The position numbers and the translations under genes were made by a program. This document shows, in pieces, positions 19,370-28,987 of a stretch of 64,000 nucleotides of DNA (its first letter is position 1; every line of letters begins with the position of its first letter). The DNA comes from Pararhizobium sp. IMCC21322 (GTDB taxonomy: Bacteria > Pseudomonadota > Alphaproteobacteria > Rhizobiales > GCA-2746425), in NCBI RefSeq assembly GCF_030758295.1, contig NZ_CP132335.1:2456412-2520411 (forward strand), in the 5' to 3' direction. The notes under the pieces are model-generated. The model had not been told where the DNA came from and made no database searches. It saw only the letters and a program-made list of their open reading frames with translations.

Positions 19370-20494
19370 TCAGCAGGCAATATCAAACAACGACATCTGA
19401 TCATCGACTTTTGAGGGCGGCGTAAACAAGTCGGTGCGCAGTTCAACGCGCTTTGTGCCTATTTTCATCCGCTGGCAGGCCTTTTCAAACCGCCGGCCAA
19501 TCATCCACGCATAGGGACCACTGCCACGCATGCGCCGCCCCCATGTCGCATCGTAGTCTTTACCGTCCCGCATGGATTTCACCAGCGACATCACATGGCG
19601 GTACCGATCAGGATAGTGGGCCAATAGCCATTCACGGAAAATGTCACGCACTTCCAATGGCAGGCGCAGCATTACATAGCCCGCCTGATCAATGCCGACG
19701 GCCTTACCAGCTTCCAATATGCGTTCAATCTCGCTGTCATTCAGACCGGGAATAATGGGCGCGACCATCATGGTCGTTGGAATACCTGCATCATGCAGTG
19801 CCTGAAGAGCCTCCAGACGCTTGCCGGGGCTGGCAGCTCTTGGTTCCATGGCCCGCGACAGCTTCTTGTCCATTGTCGTCACTGACAAGGCCACTTTCAC
19901 CAGACCCTTTTCAGCCATCCGGGACAGAATATCGATGTCACGGGTGACCATGGTGGATTTGGTGACGATCCCGACCGGATGATTGGTCCGTTCCAACACT
20001 TCCAGAATGGACCGGGTTATGCGCCAGGTCTTTTCAATCGGCTGATAAGGATCGGTATTTGTGCCAATTGCGATCACTTTCGGCACATATTTTGGATCAG
20101 CCAGTTCCTTTTCCAGCAAAACAGCCGCATCCGGTTTGGCAAACAAACGTGACTCAAAATCCTGTCCCGGAGACAGGCCCATATAAGCATGGCTAGGTCT
20201 TGCAAAGCAGTAGGAACAGCCATGCTCACAACCACGATAGGGGTTGATGGAGCGATCAAACGAAATGTCGGGTGACTGATTGCGCGTGATGATGCGCTTT
20301 GGATGCTCAACCTGAACATGGGTTTTCAGTTTTTCCGACTGCTCGTCCAGATCCCAGCCATCATCAATGGCTTCACGTTGAACGGTTTCAAACCGGCCGC
20401 TGACATTTGTCAGTGCACCACGACCTTTTTGCGGATCAAACTGCACACCAATGCGGGCCGTATCCATACCAATGATTTGTGTTCTGTTCTCCAT
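19370..20494 (-). CDS. PA0069-family radical SAM protein (SplB-related)
   Basis: About 374 residues follow the ATG at 20494; a TTG 18 bases earlier is possible. The radical SAM cluster is CEHGCSYC (C-x3-C-x2-C), preceded by INPYRG and followed by FARPSHAYMGLSPG, the signature of the PA0069/COG1533 group related to spore photoproduct lyase. The substrate in non-sporulating bacteria is unknown. It lies between moaB and rnhB on one strand, with 62 and 74 base gaps. No further cysteine cluster was noted. Confidence 0.88.
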   Translation of the reverse strand: MENRTQIIGMDTARIGVQFDPQKGRGALTNVSGRFETVQREAIDDGWDLDEQSEKLKTHVQVEHPKRIITRNQSPDISFDRSINPYRGCEHGCSYCFARPSHAYMGLSPGQDFESRLFAKPDAAVLLEKELADPKYVPKVIAIGTNTDPYQPIEKTWRITRSILEVLERTNHPVGIVTKSTMVTRDIDILSRMAEKGLVKVALSVTTMDKKLSRAMEPRAASPGKRLEALQALHDAGIPTTMMVAPIIPGLNDSEIERILEAGKAVGIDQAGYVMLRLPLEVRDIFREWLLAHYPDRYRHVMSLVKSMRDGKDYDATWGRRMRGSGPYAWMIGRRFEKACQRMKIGTKRVELRTDLFTPPSKVDDQMSLFDIAC

Positions 20495-20574
20495 ATCCTC
20501 AAGATAATGCAAAAACAGAACAAAACAAGAACAAAATTTGGGTGCAAGCCAATTGGTGGAAAAACGATGTAAAA

Positions 20575-21132
20575 TCAGGTGCTTTGAAGCTTGCTGCGTT
20601 TCAAATGTTCGTCCAGCCGTGGCAGGATTTCGACAAAATTGCAGGGCTGATGCCGGTAATCGAGCTGAAAAATCAGAATCCCGTCCCAGGCATCCTTGCA
20701 GGCACCTGATGAGCCGGGCAGGGCAAAAATATAGGTGCTGTTGGCAACGCCGGCTGTCGCGCGGGACTGTATGGTGGACGTGCCGATTTTTTCAAAACTC
20801 ACACGATGAAAAACATGGGAAAATCCATCCATATGTTTTTCAAACAAGGGCGTAAGAGCTTCCGGGGTGACATCACGGCCAGTAAAGCCAGTGCCGCCAG
20901 TGGTTATGATGACGTCAATATCGCGATCCGCGATCCATTTGGACGCCTGTTTCTGGATTTGTCCGATGTCATCCTTGCAGATCGCTCTGTCAGCTAGTGT
21001 GTGTCCGGCCGCCTGTAGCCGCTCAACCAGTACGGTGCCGGAGCGGTCTTCAGAAAGTGAGCGCGTATCTGACATGGTCAGCACGGCGATTTTGAGAGGA
21101 ATGAACTCTTTCGATAAATCGAGTCGGGACAT
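20575..21132 (-). CDS. moaB: Molybdenum cofactor biosynthesis protein B
   Basis: This 185-residue MogA/MoaB-fold protein has the signature TTGGTGFTGRDVTPEA (78-92) and the downstream ALPGSSGACKDAWDGIL segment that binds molybdopterin. MoaB-type proteins adenylate molybdopterin before metal insertion. The start ATG has AGGAAC upstream. It overlaps no neighbour but sits only 13 bases behind the uracil-DNA glycosylase gene, so the two are probably co-transcribed. Confidence 0.92.
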   Translation of the reverse strand: MSRLDLSKEFIPLKIAVLTMSDTRSLSEDRSGTVLVERLQAAGHTLADRAICKDDIGQIQKQASKWIADRDIDVIITTGGTGFTGRDVTPEALTPLFEKHMDGFSHVFHRVSFEKIGTSTIQSRATAGVANSTYIFALPGSSGACKDAWDGILIFQLDYRHQPCNFVEILPRLDEHLKRSKLQST

Positions 21133-21145
21133 AATGGTTCCTGAT

Positions 21146-21982
21146 TTATGCGCTGTCAGACGGCAGAATGCCTTTTTGGATGGCAGCTTTCCTGAGATTC
21201 AGAAAATCCCGCCATACCAAACGTTTTTGGGCCGGCTGACGCAGCAAATAGGCCGGGTGCAGCGTCGGTAACACCGGAATTTCAGCTTTGGAGTAGCTGC
21301 GCCATTTGCCACGCAGCTTTAAAATGCCGTCTGTGGTTTCCAGCAGGTTCTTCGCAGAAGATGCGCCGAGAAACACCAGCAGATCCGGGTTCATCAGCTC
21401 AATCTGGCGCGTGATGAATGGCTTGCATAATTCCATTTCAGCATTGGTCGGCGTACGATTGCCCGGCGGTCGCCATGGCAGGACATTGCCAATATAGACA
21501 TTGGTTCGATCAAGCCCGACAGCGGCCAGTATTTTATCCAGAAGTTGTCCAGAGCGACCGACAAACGGTTTGCCTTGCAAATCCTCATCGCGTCCGGGCG
21601 CCTCGCCAACAAGCATGATACGAGCATCCCGATTGCCATCTTCAAATACGGTATTGGTTGCGGTCTTTTTCAGGCCGCAGCCCTCATATTCGCTCAGAAG
21701 CGTCATCAATTCATCAAGAGATGCAGCCGAAGCTGCGCGCGTTCGTGCTTCCTGAACATTTACGTCATGCGATTTGGTTTCAGCGGCAGGCGGCGTGGAA
21801 GCAGGGGATGGTGTCGCAGCAGCAGATTGCTGCGCTGGGTCTGGCTGCACCACGGCAGCAACAGAGTAAGCTTTTGGTTTGGGGGCCACTAGACGATTGT
21901 GCGGCGCTTCATCCAGCGCCATATCCACACCGGCATCGGCGTAGAATTGCAGAACCTCTTTCAGCGTTTCAGTGTGTTGCAT
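21146..21982 (-). CDS. Uracil-DNA glycosylase, family 4/5-like, with incomplete Fe-S ligand set
   Basis: From the ATG at 21982 the protein has 278 residues; a TTG 51 bases upstream is unlikely. The first 85 residues are proline- and alanine-rich and probably disordered. The catalytic domain shows GEAPGRDED (127-135), [22 protein letters not shown] (169-179) and HPAYLLR (242-248), typical of the SPO1-related uracil-DNA glycosylases. Classical family-4 enzymes hold a 4Fe-4S cluster with four cysteines. Here only C102 (EGCGLK) and C186 (ELCKPF) are seen, and the position before RPPGNRTP is W170. The gene is divergent from the ETF-QO gene. Confidence 0.88.
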   Translation of the reverse strand: MQHTETLKEVLQFYADAGVDMALDEAPHNRLVAPKPKAYSVAAVVQPDPAQQSAAATPSPASTPPAAETKSHDVNVQEARTRAASAASLDELMTLLSEYEGCGLKKTATNTVFEDGNRDARIMLVGEAPGRDEDLQGKPFVGRSGQLLDKILAAVGLDRTNVYIGNVLPWRPPGNRTPTNAEMELCKPFITRQIELMNPDLLVFLGASSAKNLLETTDGILKLRGKWRSYSKAEIPVLPTLHPAYLLRQPAQKRLVWRDFLNLRKAAIQKGILPSDSA

Positions 21983-22189
21983 CTGCCCGTTTCTTAAAAA
22001 AAGCCGGAAAACCAAGACCAGTCTATACACCAACCGAAAACCCGTGTCCTGCGCCTGGCAACAGATGTCACTGGAAATTAGCGTGGATTCTGGGTAGATG
22101 GTGCCCTAACTGGACTCAATTGAGATTTGACCCTGGAACGACACTTATTTGAAAATGCTGGAAAAACGGCATTTTGAAAGGCGACAAGC

Positions 22190-23869
22190 ATGACTGAGAA
22201 CTCTGAGGCAATGGCGGAACCGCGCGAAAGCATGGAATTTGATGTCGTGATTGTCGGTGCTGGCCCGGCAGGCCTGTCGGCAGCCATCCGTCTGCGACAA
22301 TTGGCGCTGGAAGCCGGTAAGGATGAATTTTCAGTGGTGGTGCTGGAAAAAGGTGCTGAAGTTGGTGCCCACATTCTCTCTGGCGCCGTGATAGACCCGA
22401 TTGGTCTGGACGCTTTGCTGCCAGAATGGCGGAATGAGGAAACTCCTTTAAAGACGCCCGTCACAGAAGATCGTTTCATGTTCATGGGACCGTCAGGGTG
22501 CATTCGCCTGCCCAACTTCCTGATGCCGCCACTGATGAACAATCATGGCAATTTTGTCGCCTCGCTCGGTAATGTCACGCGCTGGCTTGGCGAGAAAGCC
22601 GAAGCGCTTGGCGTGGAGATTTACCCGGGGTTTGCCGCTTCTGAAATTCTTTATGATGAAAATGGCGCAATGCGGGGCGTCGCCACTGGCGATATGGGGA
22701 TTGGCAAGGATGGCACGCCAAAACCATCTCACGAGCGCGGTATGGAATTGATTGGCAAATATGTCTTGATCGCAGAAGGCGTGCGCGGGTCTCTTGCAAA
22801 GCAATTGATTGCAAAGTTTGAATTGGACAAGGGCAAGGAACCGCAGAAATTTGGCCTTGGTCTTAAGGAATTGTGGGAAGTCAAACCGGAAAATCACAAG
22901 CCCGGTCTGGTGCAGCATTCCTTCGGTTGGCCGCTTAACAACAGCACAGGCGGAGGTTCATTCCTGTACCATTTGGAAGACAATCAGGTGGCAGTCGGCT
23001 TCGTTGTCCATCTGAACTACAAAAACCCCTACCTGTCGCCCTTCGAAGAGTTCCAGCGGTTCAAGACCCATCTGGCCATTGCGCCCATTTTTGAGGGTGC
23101 CAAACGGGTGTCCTATGGCGCACGCGCTATCACGGAAGGTGGTTGGCAAAGCGTACCGAAATTGTGCTTCCCCGGCGGCGCGCTTATTGGATGCTCGGCT
23201 GGTTTCGTAAATGTGGCCCGCATCAAAGGCTCTCACAATGCGGTTCTGTCTGGTAAAATGGCAGCAGAGCATGCTTTTGAGGCCATTGCAGCAGGCCGCA
23301 GTCAGGATGAACTCACAGGCTATGAAGAAGCCTGGCGCGGTTCAGATATTGGCAAAGACTTGAAACGGGTCCGCAATGTCAAACCGCTCTGGTCTCGTTT
23401 TGGCACCATGCTGGGCATAGCCATGGGCGGCCTTGATATGTGGACCAATACACTGGGATTTTCTTTTTTCGGCACGCGCAGCCATGGAAAGCCAGATCAT
23501 GCCACCTTGGAGCCCGCGTCAAAGCACAAAAAAATTGTGTACCCAAAACCGGATGGTGTGATCAGCTTTGACCGGCTGTCATCTGTGTTTTTGTCGAACA
23601 CCAATCATGAGGAAGATCAGCCAAGCCATTTGAAGGTCAAAGACTTGCCCCTGCAGAAAACCAGCGAGCATGATGTTTATGCCGGGCCGTCAAGCCGTTA
23701 TTGTCCGGCGGGCGTTTATGAATGGGTGGAAGAGGGCAGTGAACCAAGCTTTGTGATCAATGCCCAAAACTGCGTTCATTGCAAAACCTGCGATATAAAA
23801 GATCCAAACCAGAACATTAACTGGACAGTACCAGAGGGTGGAGGCGGCCCTGTTTATCCAAATATGTAG
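22190..23869 (+). CDS. Electron transfer flavoprotein-ubiquinone oxidoreductase
   Basis: This 559-residue enzyme passes electrons from ETF (fatty-acid and amino-acid oxidation) to ubiquinone at the inner membrane. The N-terminal FAD motif is VIVGAGPAGLSAAIRL. The mid region has the conserved GAHILSGAVIDP and GGSFLYHLEDNQVAVGFVVHL. The C-terminal 4Fe-4S domain has ligands C505, C528, C531 and C534 (NCVHCKTCDIKDPNQNINW). Length is normal. It is a single-gene unit, divergent from the uracil-DNA glycosylase gene. No etfAB genes are in the window. Confidence 0.97.
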   Translation: MTENSEAMAEPRESMEFDVVIVGAGPAGLSAAIRLRQLALEAGKDEFSVVVLEKGAEVGAHILSGAVIDPIGLDALLPEWRNEETPLKTPVTEDRFMFMGPSGCIRLPNFLMPPLMNNHGNFVASLGNVTRWLGEKAEALGVEIYPGFAASEILYDENGAMRGVATGDMGIGKDGTPKPSHERGMELIGKYVLIAEGVRGSLAKQLIAKFELDKGKEPQKFGLGLKELWEVKPENHKPGLVQHSFGWPLNNSTGGGSFLYHLEDNQVAVGFVVHLNYKNPYLSPFEEFQRFKTHLAIAPIFEGAKRVSYGARAITEGGWQSVPKLCFPGGALIGCSAGFVNVARIKGSHNAVLSGKMAAEHAFEAIAAGRSQDELTGYEEAWRGSDIGKDLKRVRNVKPLWSRFGTMLGIAMGGLDMWTNTLGFSFFGTRSHGKPDHATLEPASKHKKIVYPKPDGVISFDRLSSVFLSNTNHEEDQPSHLKVKDLPLQKTSEHDVYAGPSSRYCPAGVYEWVEEGSEPSFVINAQNCVHCKTCDIKDPNQNINWTVPEGGGGPVYPNM

Positions 23870-24033
23870 CCCAAGTCTTTGTCATTGCAGGGATATACTG
23901 GTTGGTCTGGATTGGTCCAAAACCGCTATGTTGACTTGATGCCGTCTCTAAACATAGATTTCGCCATGATTACAATGAACAAAACTGATGCATTCATCGT
24001 GCGCGTGCATTGGCACGTCGCCTTCACACGCCC

Positions 24034-25089
24034 ATGAACTCTTTGAACTCTGATCTGGAAAATTGGGGCTGGAACAGCTTTTTTGCAGAACAGTTGGCAG
24101 AAATCCCCGAGGGCATTCCGGTCAGAGTTGTTGAAGTTCATCGCAGCGGTATTCGCATTGTCGGCCCTTCAATTGACGAGCAGATTCCGCGTTTCAGCAC
24201 CACTCAGGATGACGAAGAAAGTGTTGCCACAGTAGGAGATTGGCTGCTTCTGGAGGAGGCAACGCACCGCCCCATAAAGCTGCTGACGAGACGCAGCCTG
24301 TTTCATCGCCGTGCGCCGGGTAAGGCCCGAAAGCTGCAATTGATTGCGGCCAATATCGACACTCTGTTCATTGTCACCTCCTGCAATCAGGATTTCAACA
24401 TAGCCCGCCTGGAACGCTATCTGGCGCTGGCAGGTGAAGCCGACGTGCTGCCTGTCATTGTCCTGACAAAAGCTGATCAGACCTCATCACCTGAGAAATA
24501 TCTGCTCGCTGCCGCCAATCTTGGCGACAATCTGCAGATTGAAATTGTAGATGCACGCAGCGCCGAAAGTGTTGCACGCCTGGCCAAATGGTGTGGCCGT
24601 GGGCAAACCGTTGCCCTGGTTGGGTCCTCCGGTGTTGGAAAATCCACCCTCGTAAACGCTCTATGCGGGAATGATCGCGCTGCAACAGGTGCCGTGCGTG
24701 AAGGGGATGACAAGGGCCGACACACGACATCCGGCCGAACATTTTATCAATTGCCAAGCGGTGGATGGTTGCTTGATACGCCGGGCATACGAGAATTGCA
24801 ACTGGCTGAGGTGAAAGAGGGGCTGGAGCAGGTCTTTTCAGACGTTCTGGAACTGGCAGCCCAGTGCCGCTTCAACGACTGCAAGCATGACACCGAGCCA
24901 GGCTGCCGGGTGCAGGCCGCGTTAAAAGACGGAACATTGACGCCAGATCGGCTGAACAACTGGCGGAAACTGGCTGCAGAAGAAGTCCAAAATACCGAAA
25001 GCCTGTCAGAGCGTCACACCAAAAACCGCGCCTTCACCAAAATGGAAAAGCGGGCCGTGAAGCACAAGAAAGACCACGAAGAGATCTAG
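24034..25089 (+). CDS. rsgA: Ribosome small subunit-dependent GTPase A
   Basis: RsgA (YjeQ) checks late 30S subunit assembly. The protein has about 351 residues from the ATG at 24034; a TTG at 24010 would add eight. An N-terminal OB-like domain precedes a circularly permuted GTPase with G4 LTKAD (144-148) ahead of G1 GSSGVGKST (197-205) and G3 DTPG (248-251). The C-terminal zinc finger is C278, C283, H285, C291. The basic tail (KMEKRAVKHKKDHEE) suits rRNA contact. It is tail-to-tail with the DUF1223 gene. Confidence 0.95.
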   Translation: MNSLNSDLENWGWNSFFAEQLAEIPEGIPVRVVEVHRSGIRIVGPSIDEQIPRFSTTQDDEESVATVGDWLLLEEATHRPIKLLTRRSLFHRRAPGKARKLQLIAANIDTLFIVTSCNQDFNIARLERYLALAGEADVLPVIVLTKADQTSSPEKYLLAAANLGDNLQIEIVDARSAESVARLAKWCGRGQTVALVGSSGVGKSTLVNALCGNDRAATGAVREGDDKGRHTTSGRTFYQLPSGGWLLDTPGIRELQLAEVKEGLEQVFSDVLELAAQCRFNDCKHDTEPGCRVQAALKDGTLTPDRLNNWRKLAAEEVQNTESLSERHTKNRAFTKMEKRAVKHKKDHEEI

Positions 25090-25099
25090 GGTCAGCACC

Positions 25100-25885
25100 C
25101 TAGCTGGACAACCCATTCAAGGTCGCCGCACCCAGGATTGCGCCAGGATTTCCGTCGATTGTTGTTTGCACGATGACGGCGCAATTATCATAACCGCTTT
25201 TTGAAAGCTCGCTCAGTGGCAAAACCATCTCGGTTTTGGTGCCTTTCCACATGCCAATCGGGCGCATGTCACGTACCACATTGTGATAGGTCACCTTCTG
25301 TCCGCGGTTTTCACCCCGGTTGATGCTTACGGTGTGTTCGTCATCATAGAACACCAGCCAGATTGTTGTGTTCTTACCAGCTTTACCAGGCCCATCAACG
25401 CTGATGGTCAGTGCCTCACTCGATTTTACCAGTGTGACATCCAGAGGCAGTGACGAGGATGCATCGGAACTTTCTTCTTGCAACTTAGCTATGGAATTGT
25501 CGATGCGGGCACGTCGGCTGCCAACCACATGAACCTGTCCGTTTACCACGGCTTGCGGTGTATAGACATTGCGATCGTCGCGGCCTTTGGCATAGGCGCG
25601 TTGACGCTCGGAATGTTCCGGTTTGCCAAGTGTATCGCGCCAGCCCAGATAATCCCAGTAATCAACGGGCAGGGTCAAAGCCAGAACCTCGCCTTCTGCG
25701 ACAAGATCACCAACGACCTTGTCTGCAGGAGGGCAGGATGAGCAGCCCTGGCTGGTAAACAGCTCCACAACAGCTTTCGGTTTGCCGCCAATCTCTGCAT
25801 GCGCAGATTGGGTTGTCAGCGGCAAAGCCATCATCAGGCTGGCACTGAAGGCAAATGATAGCAAAAGTGTTGTGCGTGCGACCAT
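25100..25885 (-). CDS. DUF1223 secreted thioredoxin-like protein
   Basis: This 261-residue protein has a signal peptide cut probably after AHA (residue 30). The family core ELFTSQGCSSCPPADK carries a C48-S-S-C51 pair in a thioredoxin-like fold, followed by LPVDYWDYLGWRDTLGKPEHSERQRAYA. DUF1223 proteins are widespread in proteobacteria, and their role is not established; a periplasmic redox function is plausible. It ends 10 bases from rsgA and has a 234-base upstream gap before recQ's end. Confidence 0.9.
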   Translation of the reverse strand: MVARTTLLLSFAFSASLMMALPLTTQSAHAEIGGKPKAVVELFTSQGCSSCPPADKVVGDLVAEGEVLALTLPVDYWDYLGWRDTLGKPEHSERQRAYAKGRDDRNVYTPQAVVNGQVHVVGSRRARIDNSIAKLQEESSDASSSLPLDVTLVKSSEALTISVDGPGKAGKNTTIWLVFYDDEHTVSINRGENRGQKVTYHNVVRDMRPIGMWKGTKTEMVLPLSELSKSGYDNCAVIVQTTIDGNPGAILGAATLNGLSS

Positions 25886-26119
25886 GTTGTTGGTTCCTTA
25901 TTCTTCTCACCTACTCATGTAGCGCCTTACCTCATAACGCTCCAGTCACATCTCAGTGAGGCGATCTGCACCAAAGGTGTTGTGGTGTGTAATAACAGCA
26001 ACTGCCGCAGCGTAATGTGAGTCGACTAAAATCTGATAAGATTTTGAATTAAAACACAAAAATGCTCTTAAGCTGAATCATTCGTTCAAGGAATTGAATC
26101 AGTTTCGTAGCCTTTTGTA

Positions 26120-27907
26120 CTAATGGTCTGAAATGACTCGCAAAAACTCGCCGCCATAGCGTTCAAGCTTTTTCGCGCCCACACCGTTTATCTCAACCAT
26201 ATCCGACAGAGTGCCCGGGCGGTGCTGTGCCATTTCGATCAATGTGCGGTCCGGGAAAATGACATAAGCGGGCACATTTTGCTGCCGTGCAAGATCAGTC
26301 CGGCAAACCTTGAGTGCCTTCAGCAGTTCCTGATCTGCAACATTGCTCAGTTCAATAGGGGCTGATCTGGCACTTGTACGTTTGCGCTCTGCCTGCTTAT
26401 CGGGAAAGCGCAGTTTCAGCGCCTCTTCACCGCGCAACACAGGACGTGCTTTTTCGCACACCTGCCATGAGCCTTGGGCGATGGACACATTGGCATAGCC
26501 TGCAGCATACAGTTGGCGAAAGAGACTGCGCCATTGAGATTTGTCAAACTCGGTTCCAACACCAAATGTGGGAAGCTGGTCATGTTTTTGCGATTTGATG
26601 CGGTCAGTTTCCTCGCCCACAAGAACACTGACCAAATGCTCTAACCCGTATATCTGCCCGGTGCGCAACATGGCAGACAGCGCCTTTTGGGAAGCCTGTG
26701 TGGCATCAAACATCTGCCGGGGGTTTTTGCAAAGATCGCAATGCCCGCAAGGGTCAGCTGCTTCATCGAAATAGCCAAGCAGCGTCTGCCGTCGGCATAA
26801 CGCAGCTTCTGCCAAAGTGAGAAGCGCATTGAGGCGTTGATGATCGGCCCGCTTACGCACATCTGGCGCATCACCTTCATCAATCTGCCGTCGGCGCAGC
26901 TTGATGTCGTCAACGCCATAAAGACACAACGTATCGGCTGGCAGACCATCACGTCCGGCCCTGCCGATTTCCTGATAATAGCTTTCCATGGTTTTCGGTA
27001 AATCCGCATGAACGACGAAGCGCACATCCGGTTTGTCAACGCCCATGCCAAACGCAATGGTTGCTGTCATGACTACAGCATCTTCCTGAGAAAACCGCCT
27101 CTGATTGGTATGCCGCCGTTCTGCCTCCAGACCTGCATGATAGGGCAAAGCATTTACACCCTTGCTGCGCAGATGCTCTGCCAGATCCTCGGTTTTGCGC
27201 CGTGATGAGCAATAGACGATGCCAGCCTGATCAGGCCTTGCTGCAACAAACTCGGTGATCTGGCGCTTCGGATTGTTTTTGGGCTCGAAGGCAAGAAACA
27301 GATTGGGTCGGTCAAAACCGCGCAGAAACTGCCTTGGCTCTGACGAGAACAGTTTTGAAATGATCTCGCTGCGGGTCTCTTCATCGGCAGTTGCGGTGAA
27401 GGCCGCAATCTGAACACCACCCAGAGCCTCGCGCAGTCTGCCGATTTCCAGATAATCCGGGCGAAAATCATGCCCCCACTGGCTGACACAATGGGCTTCA
27501 TCGACAGCAAGCAAGTTGATTTTCAGGCGGTTCAGCAGTCCCGGAGATGTGGCAATCCGCTCAGGCGCCATATAAAGCAGCTTCAGCGATCCATCATCAA
27601 GCGCTGTAAAAACGCGCTCATTCTCTTCGGCATCATTGTTGGACGTAAGAGCCCCGGCTTCAACGCCGTTTTGCCGCAACTGAGCGACCTGGTCATTCAT
27701 CAAGGCAACCAGCGGCGAAACCACCAGCGTAACTCCATCACCGCACAGAGCAGGCAATTGATAACAAAGAGATTTTCCGCCACCGGTAGGCATAATTGCC
27801 AACACATCGTCACCGCCCAGCACACTGGCAACAATTTCTTCCTGGCCAGGACGGAAATCATCATGTCCGAACACGGTTTTGAGCAGATCGCGGGCTTGCT
27901 GCATCAC
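26120..27907 (-). CDS. recQ: ATP-dependent DNA helicase RecQ
   Basis: This 595-residue helicase works in recombination and fork repair. It has Walker A TGGGKS (41-46), the DEAH box D136-EAH with the aromatic loop CVSQWGHDFRP, and helicase motif VI EIGRAGRDG. The RQC zinc region (LCRRQTLLGYFDEAADPCGHCDLC) and a C-terminal HRDC domain (TLIEMAQHRPGTLSDMVEINGVG) complete the family layout. Length is normal. It is the only gene of its unit. Confidence 0.96.
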   Translation of the reverse strand: MMQQARDLLKTVFGHDDFRPGQEEIVASVLGGDDVLAIMPTGGGKSLCYQLPALCGDGVTLVVSPLVALMNDQVAQLRQNGVEAGALTSNNDAEENERVFTALDDGSLKLLYMAPERIATSPGLLNRLKINLLAVDEAHCVSQWGHDFRPDYLEIGRLREALGGVQIAAFTATADEETRSEIISKLFSSEPRQFLRGFDRPNLFLAFEPKNNPKRQITEFVAARPDQAGIVYCSSRRKTEDLAEHLRSKGVNALPYHAGLEAERRHTNQRRFSQEDAVVMTATIAFGMGVDKPDVRFVVHADLPKTMESYYQEIGRAGRDGLPADTLCLYGVDDIKLRRRQIDEGDAPDVRKRADHQRLNALLTLAEAALCRRQTLLGYFDEAADPCGHCDLCKNPRQMFDATQASQKALSAMLRTGQIYGLEHLVSVLVGEETDRIKSQKHDQLPTFGVGTEFDKSQWRSLFRQLYAAGYANVSIAQGSWQVCEKARPVLRGEEALKLRFPDKQAERKRTSARSAPIELSNVADQELLKALKVCRTDLARQQNVPAYVIFPDRTLIEMAQHRPGTLSDMVEINGVGAKKLERYGGEFLRVISDH

Positions 27908-28280
27908 GATGCGTTTTGCCCATGTTGGATTGTCTGACCCAAGCCGCCGCCGTCTGCGAATGGCAAGGCCTGTTTTCTCGAAATTTCGATCTGGATAATC
28001 CGGTGGTTCAACGTCAACAAGATGGGCTCTTTAGCTCGGGAATCGCTTTGGTTGGCTCCCCATTGGCTACCATGAACAGCAACTTGTCGGCGTGAAAATT
28101 ATTCGCAGAAACGGGATCAAACCATTCCCGCACGCATCATTTGATCCACGGCCCATAACGATTTTTGTTTTGGCGCTTCTCAACTGTCGCAATTTCCGAC
28201 AATGGGTGTCGGGCTGGCGATGAGCACGGGAACATATTTTGCTATCCTTTTCAGCATGAACACCAATCTGAGATTGCTGT
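27908..28280. other. Intergenic stretch upstream of the formate dehydrogenase remnant
   Basis: These 373 bases lie between the recQ start and the remnant. No intact gene, RNA or clear inverted repeat was seen. In related bacteria a LysR-type regulator often lies divergent from formate dehydrogenase genes, so this may be its erased site, but no recognisable LysR fragment was found. Confidence 0.4.
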
Positions 28281-28955
28281 ATGTCGGTTACGTTGATTGA
28301 AAATACGCCTGAGGCCGATACGCAAACCCGCATCCATCCCGGCTCGGGGCGTCGCAAAGCCCATGCCTACAACAAGGGCGGTCAGTTGGACCCTGTTGCC
28401 TTTGAGCAGGTCAAAGACCTGCTTCAGGGCGCTCCGCAACGCGATATGCTGATCGAGTACCTCCATACCATTCAGGATGAATTTAACTGTCTCCATGCCC
28501 GACATTTGCGCGCTCTGTCGTAATGGATGGACCTGTCCAGGTCAGAGATTTATGAGATCGCAACTTTCTATGCCCATTTCACGGTGCTGGAAGATGATGA
28601 GGCACCGCTGCCGGACATCACACTGCGTGTCTGCGACAGTCTGACATGTGCGTTGCATGGCGCCGAAGATTTGCTGGAACCGGAAGCGATGGTCAGTATG
28701 AACGGCACCGATATTCGCCGCATGAACCTCAGCGCAGGCGATATGGTTTGCGTGACGACCCGTCGCGGCAGCATCACCCTGAAACTGCGGGAAGACTGGG
28801 AGTTGCCGCAAGGGCTGATCTTCATCCCATTTTGCTACGCAGAAGCGCCAGCCAACGCATTGACCAATCCGCAACTTGACCCATTTGGTAAAATTCCGGA
28901 GTTCAAATTCTGTGCAGTCAGGGTAGAAGCGCTGGTTCAGGAGGCCGCAGAATAG
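28281..28955 (+). pseudogene. Formate dehydrogenase remnant: gamma-subunit start fused to alpha-subunit end, with internal stop
   Basis: One reading frame runs from the ATG at 28281 to the TAG at 28955, broken by a single TAA at 28521-28523. Before and after that stop the product resembles the FdsG/NuoE-like gamma subunit of NAD-dependent formate dehydrogenase (RDMLIEYLHTIQDEF, HLRALS, then LSRSEIYEIATFYAHF and RVCDSLTCALHGAEDLL). From about 28680 it changes to the C-terminal molybdopterin-dinucleotide domain of the alpha subunit (GDMVCVTTRRGSITLKLR, IFIPFCYAEAPANALTNP, DPFGKIPEFKFCAVRVE). The rest of gamma, all of beta and most of alpha are missing. The likely history is one large in-frame deletion plus a nonsense mutation. 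A nei-type gene follows 32 bases later. Confidence 0.85.
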
Positions 28956-28987
28956 GCTTTCGCAGCAATACATAATATAGGAAAGCC

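Noticed and set aside
28521-28523. In-frame TAA as a recoded codon in a formate dehydrogenase gene
   Set aside because: Selenocysteine uses TGA, the position corresponds to an ordinary residue of the gamma subunit, and most of the operon is deleted, so a nonsense mutation is simpler.
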